64,000 nt of DNA. Source: Quercus robur (Eukaryota > Streptophyta > Magnoliopsida > Fagales > Fagaceae). The stretch is from assembly GCF_932294415.1 (NCBI RefSeq), contig NC_065536.1, forward strand, positions 14,105,974-14,169,973. The letters are read 5' to 3'. This document shows positions 49,377 to 62,060 of this stretch, in pieces (within the stretch, counting starts at the first letter, position 1; each line of letters opens with the position of its first letter). Position numbers and translations under genes: made by a program. Below the pieces are notes generated by a model. That model ran no database searches and was not told the origin of the DNA. It saw nothing but the letters and a program-made list of their open reading frames with translations.

Positions 49377-51284
49377 ATGGCCAAAAAGAAAGTGACCCAT
49401 CAACCCAAAGACTCCCAAGAAGAAGCCCCACCTAATCAAAACCAAATCCAAAGCCAAAATCAATCCCAACCCAAACCCATGAATGACTCCACTACTGAAA
49501 AGGTGCAGAGCTTGAAGTCACTCAACTCTCTGCTCCTCAAAGAAACCTTTGAGCGCAGACAGCAGGTTGAGTCCTTGGAGCAGGCCAAGGAGGCTTTGGA
49601 ATCCGAGTTAACTCGGTCTGTAATGGATAAGAATGTGCTTGAGGCTGAGTTGACTCAGGCCAGTGATGAGAGTATTGGGTTGGAGTTGGAGAAGGTTGTG
49701 GTTTGTGCTTTTTGGGAGACCCAGATGGGTGAAATGGGTGTTGGGTTTGATGGGTTGGTGAGAGAGAAGGCTGAGGTTGAGAAATTGAAGTGTGAGAGAG
49801 AGGCTGAGATTGGGTTTTTGAAGAAAGAGGTCAATGAGGTCAGGGCTAGTCTTGAAAATGAGAGAGATAAGTTGAGCGGGGTGTGCCGAGAGAGGGATTT
49901 GCTTAAGACTGAGATTGATGGTCTGGTTGAGGAGAGAAATGGGTTGAGAGGAAAAGTGGTTGAAAAGGAGAAAAAAGAGAGGAAGATTGAGGAAGAGGTT
50001 GGGAAACTGAAAGGAAAATGTGAAGGACTAATGGTGGAGAAGGCGGAGATTGAAAAGGCGGTTGATGTGGTTAAGAGGGAGAAAGAATCAGTTCAGAGGA
50101 AATTGGAGGTGTCGGCGAGGTTGATTGAGGGGTTGAGGAGGGAGATTGATGGTGTTGAGAGGGAAAAGGGTGAAGTTGAGAGGCAGGGAAGTGTCAAGGA
50201 AGTGAAGATTGGTGAATTGGAGAAGGAGGTTGGGGAATTGAATGAGTTCATAATGCAAATGCAGAGGGAGGAGGAAGTTTTGCGCGCTAAGGTTTTGGAG
50301 TTGGAGAAGAGGATTGAGGAGGCTAAGGATAAGGAAAAGGAGATGGTGATGGAGATTGATTTGTTGGTGGAAGAGAAGAGGGAGAAGCAACAAAATATTG
50401 AGAAGTTGAAAGATGAGAGGGATTCTATTCAGAGGGTTTTGGATAGCACTAGTAAGGTATCAGAGGATAGGCAGCAAAGGATTGGGGATTTGATTCGAGA
50501 GAAGAATGAGATTGAGGAAGTGAAGCTTAGCCGAGAGAGTGAGATTGTTGTGCTGAATATGGAGGCTGGTAAACTCAGGGATGTAATTTCTACATTGCAG
50601 GAGTCTTGTAGAAATGAAGAAGAGAAAAACAAACAATTAGTGTCTGAAATTGGTCACTATAAGGATGCTTATGATCGAGTTGTGCTTGAGAGGGATCAGG
50701 TGCAAATGGGTTTAGATGAGGAGAAAAAGAAAGTGAAAAACATGGAGGTAGTGGTTTCAGAGATGGAGCAGAGGATTGAAGGTACTGTGGGGGAGTTGGG
50801 GCGAGTGAGAAATGAGCGTGAGAATCTGATTGAGAGAAATAAAGCAGTGGAAAGCCATGTGGAAGATTTGGTGAAGGAAAAGGATTTGGTGCACAAGAGC
50901 CTTGTTGAGGCCCAACGCAGAATCAATGAGTTAAAGGCTAAAATGGAATCAGCAAGCATTAATTCAGAGCGGGCATTGAGTATGGTGAAGAGCACTGCGG
51001 CATTGGTGTGTGATTCAAGAGATGATAGAGATGGTAAGGAAGAAGTGATTATCAATGGGCAGAAGCTAGAGGAAGAAATTGAGCCATATGCGGCAGAGTT
51101 GGATGCCATTAGGAATGCTTTCAAAAACAAGGAGAAGATCGTGGAGGATACGAAGAAACAGGTTGAGTTTCTACAGAACTCTGTGGCAAATGCAAATAAG
51201 AGGAAGAGTTTCTGGACTGTGGTTTCTTCTGCAACTACAATTTTTGCTGCAGCATCTGTTGCTTATGTTGCAAGAGGACGCTGA
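49377..51284 (+). CDS. Tail-anchored coiled-coil protein, 635 aa, single exon
   Basis: A hydrophilic Gln/Asn/Pro-rich head (residues 1-40) leads into a nearly continuous heptad-rich coiled coil (about 40-600) rich in Glu, Lys, Leu and Arg. After NANKRKSF the last ~23 residues form one hydrophobic segment (WTVVSSATTIFAAASVAYVA), ending with a short basic tail (RGR). There is no signal peptide and no enzyme motif. One C-terminal membrane segment with basic flanks is the layout of tail-anchored organelle proteins. The plant proteins PMD1/PMD2 on peroxisomes and mitochondria have the same plan but are about half as long, so orthology is not claimed. It would act as a scaffold or tether on a cytosolic membrane face. 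AATAAA at 51413-51418 is a likely poly(A) signal. The reading frame is intact; the function is unknown. Confidence 0.88.
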   Translation: MAKKKVTHQPKDSQEEAPPNQNQIQSQNQSQPKPMNDSTTEKVQSLKSLNSLLLKETFERRQQVESLEQAKEALESELTRSVMDKNVLEAELTQASDESIGLELEKVVVCAFWETQMGEMGVGFDGLVREKAEVEKLKCEREAEIGFLKKEVNEVRASLENERDKLSGVCRERDLLKTEIDGLVEERNGLRGKVVEKEKKERKIEEEVGKLKGKCEGLMVEKAEIEKAVDVVKREKESVQRKLEVSARLIEGLRREIDGVEREKGEVERQGSVKEVKIGELEKEVGELNEFIMQMQREEEVLRAKVLELEKRIEEAKDKEKEMVMEIDLLVEEKREKQQNIEKLKDERDSIQRVLDSTSKVSEDRQQRIGDLIREKNEIEEVKLSRESEIVVLNMEAGKLRDVISTLQESCRNEEEKNKQLVSEIGHYKDAYDRVVLERDQVQMGLDEEKKKVKNMEVVVSEMEQRIEGTVGELGRVRNERENLIERNKAVESHVEDLVKEKDLVHKSLVEAQRRINELKAKMESASINSERALSMVKSTAALVCDSRDDRDGKEEVIINGQKLEEEIEPYAAELDAIRNAFKNKEKIVEDTKKQVEFLQNSVANANKRKSFWTVVSSATTIFAAASVAYVARGR

Positions 51285-52420
51285 ATGCCAAACGGTTCAA
51301 GTTTTGGTCTTCTGTTATTGGGACAAGATGCTTTTGTATCTTGGATCAACTAATCAAGTCCAGTTGACGAGAAAACTTAATGTCATTTGGGTACTTTCAG
51401 ACTACTTATGATAATAAAGTGTCTCTTAAAGCAGTAGAAATTACTATCTTGGCAAATCGTTTACTGCTTTTTCGATATATGAAACAACCTCTTATCAGTT
51501 TATATGTTACTTTCTTATAATGTTAGCATCTGCTCTCCATTTTATGCTTTCTTTTGAGGTTATATTGTCTATTATTCTTCACTGCTCTCCTGCTCCTTGG
51601 CTGTGTGAGAAATATTAACAAGAAAACGGAAAAACGCATGCTAGAAATTTGGTCTGTTCAAATGTAATATGCCATTATTTGCATGATTATAAAAGAGGAG
51701 GCTACATTATCTTAAGCTACTGGTCAGTTGACTCAGTTCTTTGAGTTGGATTATTCAAGTTTCAAATTTTTAATGTTACAATTGGTTAGATATCCTTCTT
51801 GATGCCTTTTTTTGGGTCAGTAAGTGGTGTTATTTACAATATACGTATGATGCAATTACTTTTATTGGTTAGCAATGAAAGTAAAGAGATTCTAGGTTAG
51901 GCATATAGAGAAATTGTCCTGGTATACAATTAGTTGGGATTGTTATAGTACATATCCAATAAGAAAATCTAGGATTGTTATAATGAAACTTAAAATTTTG
52001 TTCTGTTAGGAGTGTTTTGTACCCTTGGTGCAGTTGTTGGTGTTGCGGTTGCTTTTGTTGCATGTGTCTGTGCTCTTGGAGCTTTCCATTAATAATAACT
52101 TTCTCATTCACCCAAAAAAAATTACTTAAAATTTGGTGAAAAATCTTCATCTTTTTATCTAGTGTTGATATATATGCTTTTATGGCTACAGCCATGCAAA
52201 CTATGATGTGTGACACAAAACTATGGTATTTTAGAGAATACAGATGTCTCAGGTATCAGACAGCTTGCACTTCAGGTACACAATTGGTCGCGATTCTCTT
52301 GAATTCTTTCAATTATCTTTTCATACAGTCTTGTCTTGTCTGTGTTTTCTTTGTGGGGTTGGGGGGAAGAATAATGACAGACGTTGGAGGACCATGTTTT
52401 TTAGCACAAGAGTGTAACTG

Positions 52421-52483
52421 TTGTGCAGGAATAAAAAGGTGTTGATAATTCTTGTTGTGCAGGAATAAAAAGGTGTTGATAAT
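52421..52483. repeat. Short tandem duplication, 34-bp period
   Basis: TTGTGCAGGAATAAAAAGGT followed by GTTGATAAT occurs at 52421 and again at 52455, identical over 29 bp. Confidence 0.9.
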
Positions 52484-53244
52484 ACGTTGCCATAAAGATG
52501 GATGCTGTCAAAATTGTTTTCACTGTTATATATATGTTAATGAATGCTGCAATATGGATTTTGTCTTATGATTTGATTGAACTGGAGGGGTGTATTTCTT
52601 GATTTACGGAAGATCAAAGATGGACTTTAGTCATATGGAATATAGTTGGAACCTCTAATTAAAGTTCTTTTTAGGTGGAAATCCAAATTACACCCTTTTT
52701 AACTTTTTGGTGGATTTTCATTTTAGCTCTTAAACTTTAACATTCAAGTTTGCATTCTATCCATTGCCATTTATAAAATTGATGCTATTCACATAAGAGA
52801 TACGATGTCGTTTTATTGGACTTAATAGCAATCTTTTAGATGGACAGATCAACCAATTTGATAGATATGTTCTTTGTAAGGACTAAATAGCAAAAATTAA
52901 ACTTGGACGAAAATGACAATTCACTTAAACTTGCGGGTTTAATTTGGATTTTTAGCCTTCTTTTATTACAAAGGCTTATATTCTTTTTTCTTTTCTTTTT
53001 TTTCTCATCTGAGTTTGCTGCTGCTGATCTTTTACATATCTGCTTGTGTTGTTGTTAGTGCATTTCCAGTGGGTGTTATTTGGCAGGTTTAGAGCTTGAC
53101 TGTTGTTTGATGTGTAAGAGAAAGAGGGTGAAGTTGTAAGCTTGCTAAGCTTGTGTAACTTATTAACTTACCAATAAACATAAAATAAATAATGAGAAGA
53201 TGAAGACAAAAGACTTGAGCTAATAAGTGGTAGATTATTGTGGT

Positions 53245-53528
53245 GGGAAAATTATAAAATGCTCCCGAAAGTACCATAAAAATGCACATGTTGTGGGTAT
53301 CGGTTAGCTCACTGCTTACATAAAAAACTAATTAATATCTTAGTCTGATGATAAATAGCACAATTATTAAGAGCGGACGTTAGAAGTTAAAACTTTATAA
53401 TAATAAAAAAATGTGTATCTTACATGAATAGTGGGTCTTCTTATGAATTTAATAAGTGAAATTCAAATATGCATATGCATTTATTGTGGTATTCATTTAT
53501 TGTACTTTCGGTGTATTCTATAGGATCT
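53245..53528. repeat. MITE-like segment related to 48657-48841
   Basis: The left part reads AATTATAAAATGCTCCCGAA then AGTACCATAAAAATGC. The inverse complement of the right part reads CTATAGAATACACCGAAAGT then ACAATAAATG. The inverted ends resemble the 185-bp MITE at 48657. No clear target duplication was found, so the boundaries are approximate. Confidence 0.5.
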
Positions 53529-54336
53529 TGTTAATGAGTTTTTAAGGGCACAAGTTAATTCTATTCTTGGTTTTAATTTGGGCCTATTTGAAGTTACTTT
53601 TTTGTTTACAAGTAATAGCTTGCTACATAACATAGGATTTATTGACTTACAAGAACAAATTCATTGTGTGTATTTTTTGGATATATATATAGAGTTTGAC
53701 TTTATTTTTTGAAAATTGTATAAAAATATTATTTAATTAAGCATAATGCAGCTTAACCATCGTTCTTAAGTCATTCGTTCCATTGTATAATTACCCATTG
53801 TAGCTGAGACACATAAGCAGAGCAGTTTGTGAACAATAAATTTTGGCAATACCATTATACCTCTATTACAGCATTTGTTGCTATTGTTGCAAACTGAGTA
53901 ACTGGTTCAATCTCTTCTTTTTTTTCTTTTCTTTTAACTGGTTTCAGTCATCCCTTCTCTTCTTTTCTTTTTTATTTTCTTTTAATGTGTAGGCAAGTTT
54001 TTTTCTTTTCTTTTAATGTGTAGGCAAGTTTTTAAATTGAACTAATCTACTTATGGATTAATGATGCTATTTTGTGCGTGTAATCTTGTCTAATCTGAAA
54101 AGATTTTGTCTTCTGATTGATGCTGAAATCATAATTATGTTTTCACTTTGGGAAATGCAGGCTGCATAAGTATTTTAACATATGGGGGCGAAATCCACAA
54201 GAATCCAATGGATCTTTTAGAGCAACCAGCAAAATCTTGTAAAATACAAAAAAAGGGTTCATTTTACACATTTTGATCAAAAAAATACTCACATCAATAT
54301 GTGTAAAATTGTGCATAAATACACAAGTGTTATAGT

Positions 54337-54372
<36 letters not shown>

Positions 54373-54850
54373 AACTCAAAATCTCTACAACTGATAACCC
54401 CCACCACCAACCACATAGACCCAACACCACCACCCACATCATCACAACTCAACACCACCAAATACCACCACTGCAACCTAGCACCGCCAACCACCACCAC
54501 CACCACAACTTGGACACACCACAAAATCAACCAAAAATTAAACAAACCCACACAGTCACACCACAAAATCAATCAAAAATCAAACACACCCACACCCACG
54601 CACGGACACACCAACAGAGATAGAGATAGAAAGAGCATTTCTGTGAACTTGTGACTGTGGGTCGACTGGAATGGTGCTTGTGGTGCTTTGATTGTGGATT
54701 GTTGCTTGTGGATCATTGATCGGTGATTGTGGATCGTGGATTTGAGAGGCGATTTCTTCATCGTCGTCATCGCCGCCGCTGCATGTGGATTGATGATGTG
54801 GATCGATGCTAGCAGTGTAGATAGGTGCTTGTGGGTGAAAATTATATGTT

Positions 54851-54947
54851 GTACTCGGCATATATGCCGGGTCTCTCACACATAGGCAGGTCCCACAATG
54901 TGTGGGACCAGCTAGTCTGTGAGTGACCCGGCATATATGTCGGGTAC
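54851..54947. repeat. Long imperfect hairpin with palindromic arms
   Basis: The 47-nt arms (54851-54897 and 54901-54947) are about 80% complementary around a 3-nt centre. They start GTACTCGGCATATATGCCGG and, in inverse complement, GTACCCGACATATATGCCGG. Each arm also holds its own CGGCATATATGCCG-type palindrome. The sequence is GC-richer than its surroundings and could fold into a strong stem or a cruciform. Confidence 0.85.
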
Positions 54948-57900
54948 ACCATATACCTGCTCGCTTGTGAGTCAACGGAGATCGGTGGTATTTGTGGGTT
55001 TTGATGGTTGTAGTGCTTGTGATAGAGTGTTAATTTGACCATGAGAGAGAGAAGAAGAAAGAAGAGAAAGATTAAGAAAAAGGGACGGTAGAGATAAAAA
55101 AAATATTATAAAAATATTATTTATATGAAATATAGTGTATAATAAATTAACGTGGCCATTTTGTAAAAATGATTTGGGTGTTTTTTCAACTTTTCTTTTA
55201 AAAAAGAAATATTTTTAATCTGGGATTTCCACCATCACATCTTGGTTATCTTGGAACAGACGTAATAGGCATATAGAGTTTAGACTATAGACTATATGGT
55301 GCCAAGATGATAGCTTCTACTTTCTGCAATGACCATTAATGGTAAAAATATTTATTGCATAAAAAAGAAGAAGGAAAAAAAGGTCTGAATATGTATACAA
55401 ATTGTCAAATTGTAGTACTGAGTTACTGACAGAGTACCGACAGCTATATAAAGATATCCCATCAAAAAAAAAAAAGATATCCTATATAATTGTAAATTCA
55501 GTGATCTTCACCGACTAAATTTTAGATATGTTCAGAGCAGGGTAAATAGTGTTCTCTCCTCGCATAATAATAGTGAAATTTACTTATTAAATTTATAATA
55601 AAATTTATTATAAATATGAAAAAATGGAACACCATTACCCTCTAGGCTAAGACTATATAAGCATTTCCCCTTACCATGCAATGAATTCAAAAATATGTCC
55701 TCATTTTCCTTACTAATAAAGAAAAGAGGAATACAGCTATGTTGTCAATTCAACTGTCACATTTATGTTTCATCCAATTTTTGTTATGGCATTATTCTAA
55801 CTTATAAAGGCTCAAATTAATTAGTCATTACCATATGATGTGGCTCAATTTCCTCTTCTCGTTTAACATATTACAAAACTATATGCTCTACCTTCCAGCT
55901 GGTTTTTTGTTTTCTTGTTTATTAATTCACAAATGCATTGGTTTCTGTAGGTTAAAATACTAAATAATTAAAACAACTAAAGTATCAAATACCAAAAAAC
56001 TAATTAATGCAATAAATGCATGACAAGCAATGCAACTTGGACAGAAGGTAGAAATTTGAACACAGCCAGCTAGACCAAAAGTAAGGTATATGATATCAGC
56101 CCTCAGTCCCAAGCTCTGTTTTCGGCCAGGCAAACCACATATGATATGATCCAATTTTTTTTTTTTTTTTCTTTTATGTAAAACATATGACCTAATTGGA
56201 CTTGGTTCAGCCAATTTCAGTCTCATCTGATAGCTCATAATTTTTATTAGGAAGACAAAACAATGATGAACACTAACATAAAAACAGCTAATATAGAAAG
56301 AAACAGATTAGAAGATCTTGGATGCCCAGGAATGTGATTCTAGTAGAGTTCCAATATTTGAGATAATCGTAGTGATAGAGATAAACCTAAAGATCTATTT
56401 AGGGACACTTAAGTGTCCATATGATATGGCTTAAATTTTGTGACTTATTTAGCTTATCATTAAAACTTAAAAAGTGTAATACATTTTAATAAGTGGCGTT
56501 TGAATAAATTGTACCTTACATAAGTAAAACATTAAAGGTATATATTAAATCAAATAAGGTGACTTTAAATGTTTTTTTTTTTTTGAATAATTTAATAGGT
56601 ACAATGAAGATTGCTCTAGATATCTCTGTTGGAAATACTAAAATGTGTCAATTGAACTACAAAACTCTTGGCTGACTTTAAAATTAAACAAGTGAATACT
56701 TTATTAATTCAATTGACCTTTAAATATACCTTTTTAAAAAATTAAACATAATATTAATTGTAGGGACGATCCTATTTCATCTGAGGCTTTGGAGTTAGCA
56801 TCATAAATGTAATGCATTAACTATAGACGACAATTCATAATTAGTTGAAAATTTCGGCCTCTACATTTTTGTAACAAAGAGTACTTCATTGCTTCTTCCT
56901 TTTTTTCTCTTTTTTCTCAGACATTTACCTAAATGTCGTTTCCATTGTTTCGTTTCTTTTTTTGAGAAAAAGTTGAGCAAGTTTCCATTGTTTCTATGGT
57001 TGGAAAGTTAACATGAATTACTCAACAATGTGCTTTTAAGTAAAAATAAATAAAATGGACCTCACAAGTTCATTAAATAGGGCTGCATGTCTTTGTCAAA
57101 AGCTTAGCTGTTTGTTACCATTATACTAATATTCTTTTTATCATTGTGAAAGCAAATCCCAACAGCTTAAAGGGTTAGTTCTCATGTGGCCCCTTAGAAA
57201 CATCCAAATCCCAACCACCTCTATATTGAGTATTTCTCTCTAAAAGCAAGCCAACTTTTGTATTTATCTAGCATCCCAAGCTCAAAATTACTCATTTAGA
57301 ACAGGGATTCATTGATTAACAAAGGTTAAATCAATCAGATCTATGGCAAGAATAATATTAGATGAGTTTGCTTCCATTCATTAATCAAATTGTATGGATA
57401 CCCTTTTGGTTTTGAATTGTTATTCTTTGTGTAGGATTTCTACGTGAACAGCTATTTGAATCAATAAACTAAGCCTTCATTCATTAATCTTTGGTTAAAA
57501 TACTCAGTTCCTGCTCCATATTTGGACCTAATGAAAGCCACACTCTTAATTATTTTAGACATAAGACATTAGATCTTTTATATCACCCTATATAATAATG
57601 CCCTTTAGTCAGTTCTTCAAAATAAAATAAAACCTACAAGCACCTTCCATTTTTCATTTGAGCTGCAAATGAGTCAGGGTCTTTACTAGCAGCTTGAAAC
57701 CTTAACACAGATTCAGTTTTATTTATGTTTGTTAAGTTAATTAATAAAGAAAGATCAAGTTTAAACTTGTGTGGACTAGTCAATAATCAAGCCAAGATTG
57801 AACAAAGCAAAATTAAACTTAATTAGGAGCCCTGTAAGAAAACTTGCAAACAAAGCAAAATATAATTGATGACCCAAATAGGAGAAATATAAATATTAAG

Positions 57901-59855
57901 TATAAGCAAATTCATTGTCTCATTTGATATGGCTCATTGAATTCGTTTCTAAACTTCGAATATTTCTATGAGCAGTCAAACTTATGCTCCTTGATATCAA
58001 ATATTTCACCTAATCATGCATCTTTTTAATTTTCTTCATTTTTTGATACAGCTACCAATAAGCACCAATAGTTAGGCCTATGCTTGAAGATTATAATATA
58101 AACTATCAGAATCAAAACAAAAACAAAAGAACACCACAAGGCATAGGCCATCATTAATTTGGCCAGGAAATATTCATGGAGGTTGAAACTATGAAGCCAC
58201 TTTCACATAGTGCATTGATTCAGCCAGTATCCTCCCATCCACTATTCTTAATACAAACATCTCAGTCTGCTTCCAAGAATTTATATATCCTTGATAACAG
58301 TTGCTCTTGACCAATCACAAGATCTGTTGCCTATACAAAGTTCACACTTCTGTAGAACTGGACAACACCAATGCTGATTGGAACCCTTTGGAAAGCATAA
58401 TCAAAATGGTCTCTCTTAAGAGCCAGATATGGCATTGGTCTTAGAATTAACATCCTAGCTGAAACAGGCAGCTAGGATTCTATTCCCATTTCTGTCCTGG
58501 CATATGAAACATGAGCCCCCTCTACTTACATCTAGTGGCGCCAGCTGCTTATATGAGACCTAGGAGCTGCCAGTACTGGTTTTAACTTTTAACATAGGAT
58601 GTCTCACCAATTCCATGCTTCTTTCACTCTCTGGAAATTTAATTCTGTGGTGACCCAAAAAAAGAGATTCCCTGCAAATATGAATAGGGTTTTTACTGTG
58701 GTTTAGGACAGCGAATGAGTGACAGTACGGTTTTTCTTCTTGTTGAAAACATGAGGCCATGTTTTCATTTCAGCCTTTTACAACATAACTCTTATTACAT
58801 ATACAATGCACCATCTTATCGCCGGAAAGTATCGGGGATTTATATGCTCCATTATCAGTTCCATCAAGTAATCAGCAAAACATCAGCAAATCACCTCATT
58901 CATGTAATAATGCTAACGAAAAAGCTCCCAAAACCCTCTGTACAGGTCTAAAATTTTCCTACCACACAGCAAAAGCTTGAATTAAGTAAGTTAACTCAAC
59001 CTTGTCTTACTCTTAGGTCCCATATCTTGTTCCCCACACAAGCACATTGCTGAAGGATTGACGAGTACGTAATTCACGTTTTCATAACATTCGACAAAAT
59101 ATTCAAGGAGCATACATAGGGAAGTTTAAGTCGAGCATTATCAATTTTTATAAAAGCATTCTATTTACAGTTGCCAAGTACACTGTGAAACATGAACGCA
59201 AACATAGAGAACAACCCAAAAATGATAGGGAAAGGAAAGAATTAAATGACAGAGGAAACAGCAAATAAGCAAACTCTAACAAAGAAGAAATAGTAATAAG
59301 CAAACACTTCATATAAACTAGAACATATATATTAACATACAGGATCACAATACCACGGATGTTTTCCCATCCATGTTTATAAGATTAGATATAAATATAT
59401 ATCTATATATAACATTAGCTAGGCACCGATCCCCGATTGATCGGCCACCAAATGTATACCCCTACACTCCTGTCTTCTCCCTTTCATTGCCAGAAGCCAG
59501 AATGGGTAATCTTAAATTTGGTGGGTCTGCTAAACTTAGTCAGGTGGCTCCTGCCGCCATGAAAACTTCATCAAACCAATACCATCAAAGTCCAGACAAT
59601 AGGATTTCCACCACAAAAAAACATTCAGGTCGAGCTACATGCTGAACCATACCTCTGCACCCAACAATCAAGCCCAGCATCCACATACAAAGAAGATAAC
59701 CAGACCCAAGAAGCAGAATCCTAATACCACGATGAATAAAACGGTAAGTAGTATTACTACACAATCTTATATACTGCACACAACCACTTAAGTGCCCCCA
59801 ACTGGAATGTCAAGCATTTGTTACATATGGCTGCCTGTAGGTAAAGTTAAGTCTA
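54948..59855. other. Intergenic region between the coiled-coil gene and GID1
   Basis: AT-rich sequence with T runs near 56154-56170 and 56572-56584. No coding exon, RNA gene or bounded transposon was recognised. The 3' UTR of GID1 (minus strand) occupies part of the right end, probably within 59300-59855. Confidence 0.5.
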
Positions 59856-61718
59856 TTAACAGTCAGAACACACAAAGTTATTTATCTCATCCATGACAGT
59901 ATAGAAGTGGTTGTTATTAGGCAACAAGTAAAACCCAATTGTTGCCTGCTCCAGATATAGAAGTTTCACCACTTGGCCAGCCTTCTCAAGCCCCTTGGCA
60001 TAAGCCAACTGCCAGTCCTGAATAAGGTCCAAGCTAGCCACCACAACAAGGCTCTTCGGGAACTTAATTCCTTCCAGACTTTTACCCTTAGGACCAAATG
60101 GGTTACATGCTGGGTGGTCTCTATCTTCCCCTTCAGGGAGATATGCTCTCCAATACCAATCTCGGTCTCGGGTCGTAACAAAGTATTTCCCATCTAATCG
60201 CGTCTCGGATTCAGTTCTCTCTAGCCCACCAAACATAGGGTTGAGCAATATATTGCCCAATACTTCAATGTCTGATTCTACTGCCCGTAAAGCAACATGA
60301 TGGACAATGTTACCACCAGAACTATCTCCGGCCAAGTATATATGAACTTTTGAGTCCTTACTTTGCAGCCATGACCTTGAACTAACCCACTTAAGAGCTG
60401 CCCATCCATCATCATAAGCACATGGGTACCTATTTTCAGGTGCACGGCGATAATTCACAGAGACCACAACAGCTTTACAAATGCCCACTAGTCTGCGACA
60501 TAGAGCATCATATATAGCACTGTTTGCAGAGGAGTGAGCAAAGCTTCCACCATGAAAGAATACTATGACTGGGACAACCTCAGCAGTCACAGGCTTCTCA
60601 AGATCAGCAATATTTAACTGAGGTTCTTCGCCATGGGCTAGTCTATAGATCCGGATATAGAGGCCAGTACTCCGGTCTAAAACAACATCAAATGAGAACA
60701 CGCCATCAACAGGCTTTGCATTGGCCGGAACTTTCCGATCAAGGAATTCTGCTAAGTGCCGGTTAAAGGTGCCATCAGGGCGACGTAGAAGATTGTAAGC
60801 TAACTTGAAGTTGGAGATGAGCACCCATGTATTCAAAGGTACAACCATCTATAGAGACCATGAAAAAGAACAAAAAAATGTTAAAAACATCAAAATTTCA
60901 GAGTCAAGAGTCACATGAACAACAATAGGATATATCCCCAACTGCAACAAATCCCCCATTAAATACATCAAACTAACTTTTAGCTAAGATTGGCAGTTAT
61001 TAAACACAATAGATTGAAAAATGAATTGATTTTTGACATCAAAAGGCTAGATTGGCAGCAAAAGAGCACAAAGTTATTTGTCAGAGTATTCTCTTTGTCA
61101 GATCAAACGATGTTCTGTAGACCTTAGCTAAAGCAGCAGTCTAACATATAATGAAATTTGAGGAACAAAATCACTACCTCAAAAACCCATAGCTCAGAAC
61201 CTAATCCAACTAAAAACAAAAACTAAATTGAATTTGAAATCCCATCAAACACAAAAGGAACTGCTCCAAAGCCTAAGCAAAAGTCCATGAAGAAAAATAT
61301 TCCATCTTTCTACAAACAAAATCATAAACCCATCACCAAGAACCACGGAGATAAACTAGTAATAGTAAAACAAATACAATAAGTCCATAACAAATGCAAA
61401 TTTAATGTTCAAAGCCACAAAAAATCTGACTTTCAAGAACAAATACCATTTCTTATGTCAAAGACCCACACATAACAGCTCTAAGCCCAACCTAAACTTA
61501 GTAAAAACAACATTCAACTTCCCAAGAACAAAAAAAAGTCCCAGAATCCGATATTCCAACAAACCCAACAGAAAAGCTTCCCATTTTAAGACACATGATC
61601 ATCAAAACTGTGACTACAACAACACAGATGCAATCAAAACAATCAAAGTGATAATCAAAATATGAATTCAGATAATTACCTTGGACTCATTGAGGTTAAC
61701 TTCATTACTCCCAGCCAT
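59856..61718 (-). CDS. GID1: Gibberellin receptor GID1 (A/C type), two exons
   Basis: GID1 is the soluble nuclear gibberellin receptor: hormone binding closes an N-terminal lid that then recruits DELLA proteins for SCF-mediated degradation. Exon 1 (61718-61680) encodes MAGSNEVNLNESK. Exon 2 (60848-59856) gives the remaining 330 residues, for 343 aa in total, and the 831-bp intron is in phase 0. The fold is a carboxylesterase-like alpha/beta hydrolase with HGGS at 112-115, GDSSGG at 187-192 (Ser189) and Asp287. The position of the catalytic His is Ile317 (QATIGFYLLP), the change that marks GID1 as a receptor rather than an esterase. The lid motif VVPLNTWVLISNFKLAYN is intact. The short C-terminus ending FVCSDC and the central sequence favour the GID1A/C clade over GID1B. 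The frame is intact. Confidence 0.96.
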
Positions 61719-61910
61719 CAAAACTTGTCCTTTAACTCAAAAACACTACAAAAAGTTTTCAAAACAGCAAAACCACAGAGAAACACCCCAAGTTATAGAT
61801 CCTTCGAGAGAATCAAAGCAAACCCACTTCACAAAAAGCGTCACATATTTCAAAACACCAAAAGCTAAACAGAAACAAGCAACCAAACCGACCCTTTAAT
61901 CTTATATCTA

Positions 61911-61936
61911 CTTTTATATATACTATATATATGTCT
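61911..61936 (-). promoter_or_regulatory. Probable TATA region of GID1
   Basis: Read on the minus strand, TATATATAGTATATATAAAAG lies about 195 bp upstream of the exon 1 ATG. It suits a TATA element with a 5' UTR of about 165 nt. Just upstream on the same strand (plus positions 62061-62130) are CA/GT and GA microsatellites. Confidence 0.4.
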
Positions 61937-62060
61937 CTCTCTTTCACTAAGATCACTTGCTTAACCCATTACCTCACAAACAACTATAGCTCCTAATCTC
62001 AGTGTTTTTTTCTTTCTTTTATAAGATAATGTTAAATCTCTGGGTGCAATAAAACAGACA

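Larger units (their letters stand above)
51285..54850. other. Intergenic, small repeats, no gene seen
   Basis: This contains the 3' UTR of the coiled-coil gene, a 34-bp-period tandem duplication at 52421-52483, a MITE-like segment at about 53245-53528, a T/C-rich duplication (TTTTAATGTGTAGGCAAG twice at about 53980-54030), and a (CT)n microsatellite at about 54340-54371. The open frames near 54330-54975 (-) are low-complexity and are not called genes. Confidence 0.5.

Noticed and set aside
50088..51130. Long minus-strand open frames inside the coiled-coil gene
   Set aside because: They are antisense shadows of the Glu/Lys-rich coding sequence and read as Leu/Ser/Phe-rich low-complexity peptides.
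54330..54975. Minus-strand open frames rich in His, Pro, Val and Gly
   Set aside because: They arise from CCA/CAC and CT simple repeats and from the hairpin at 54851-54947.
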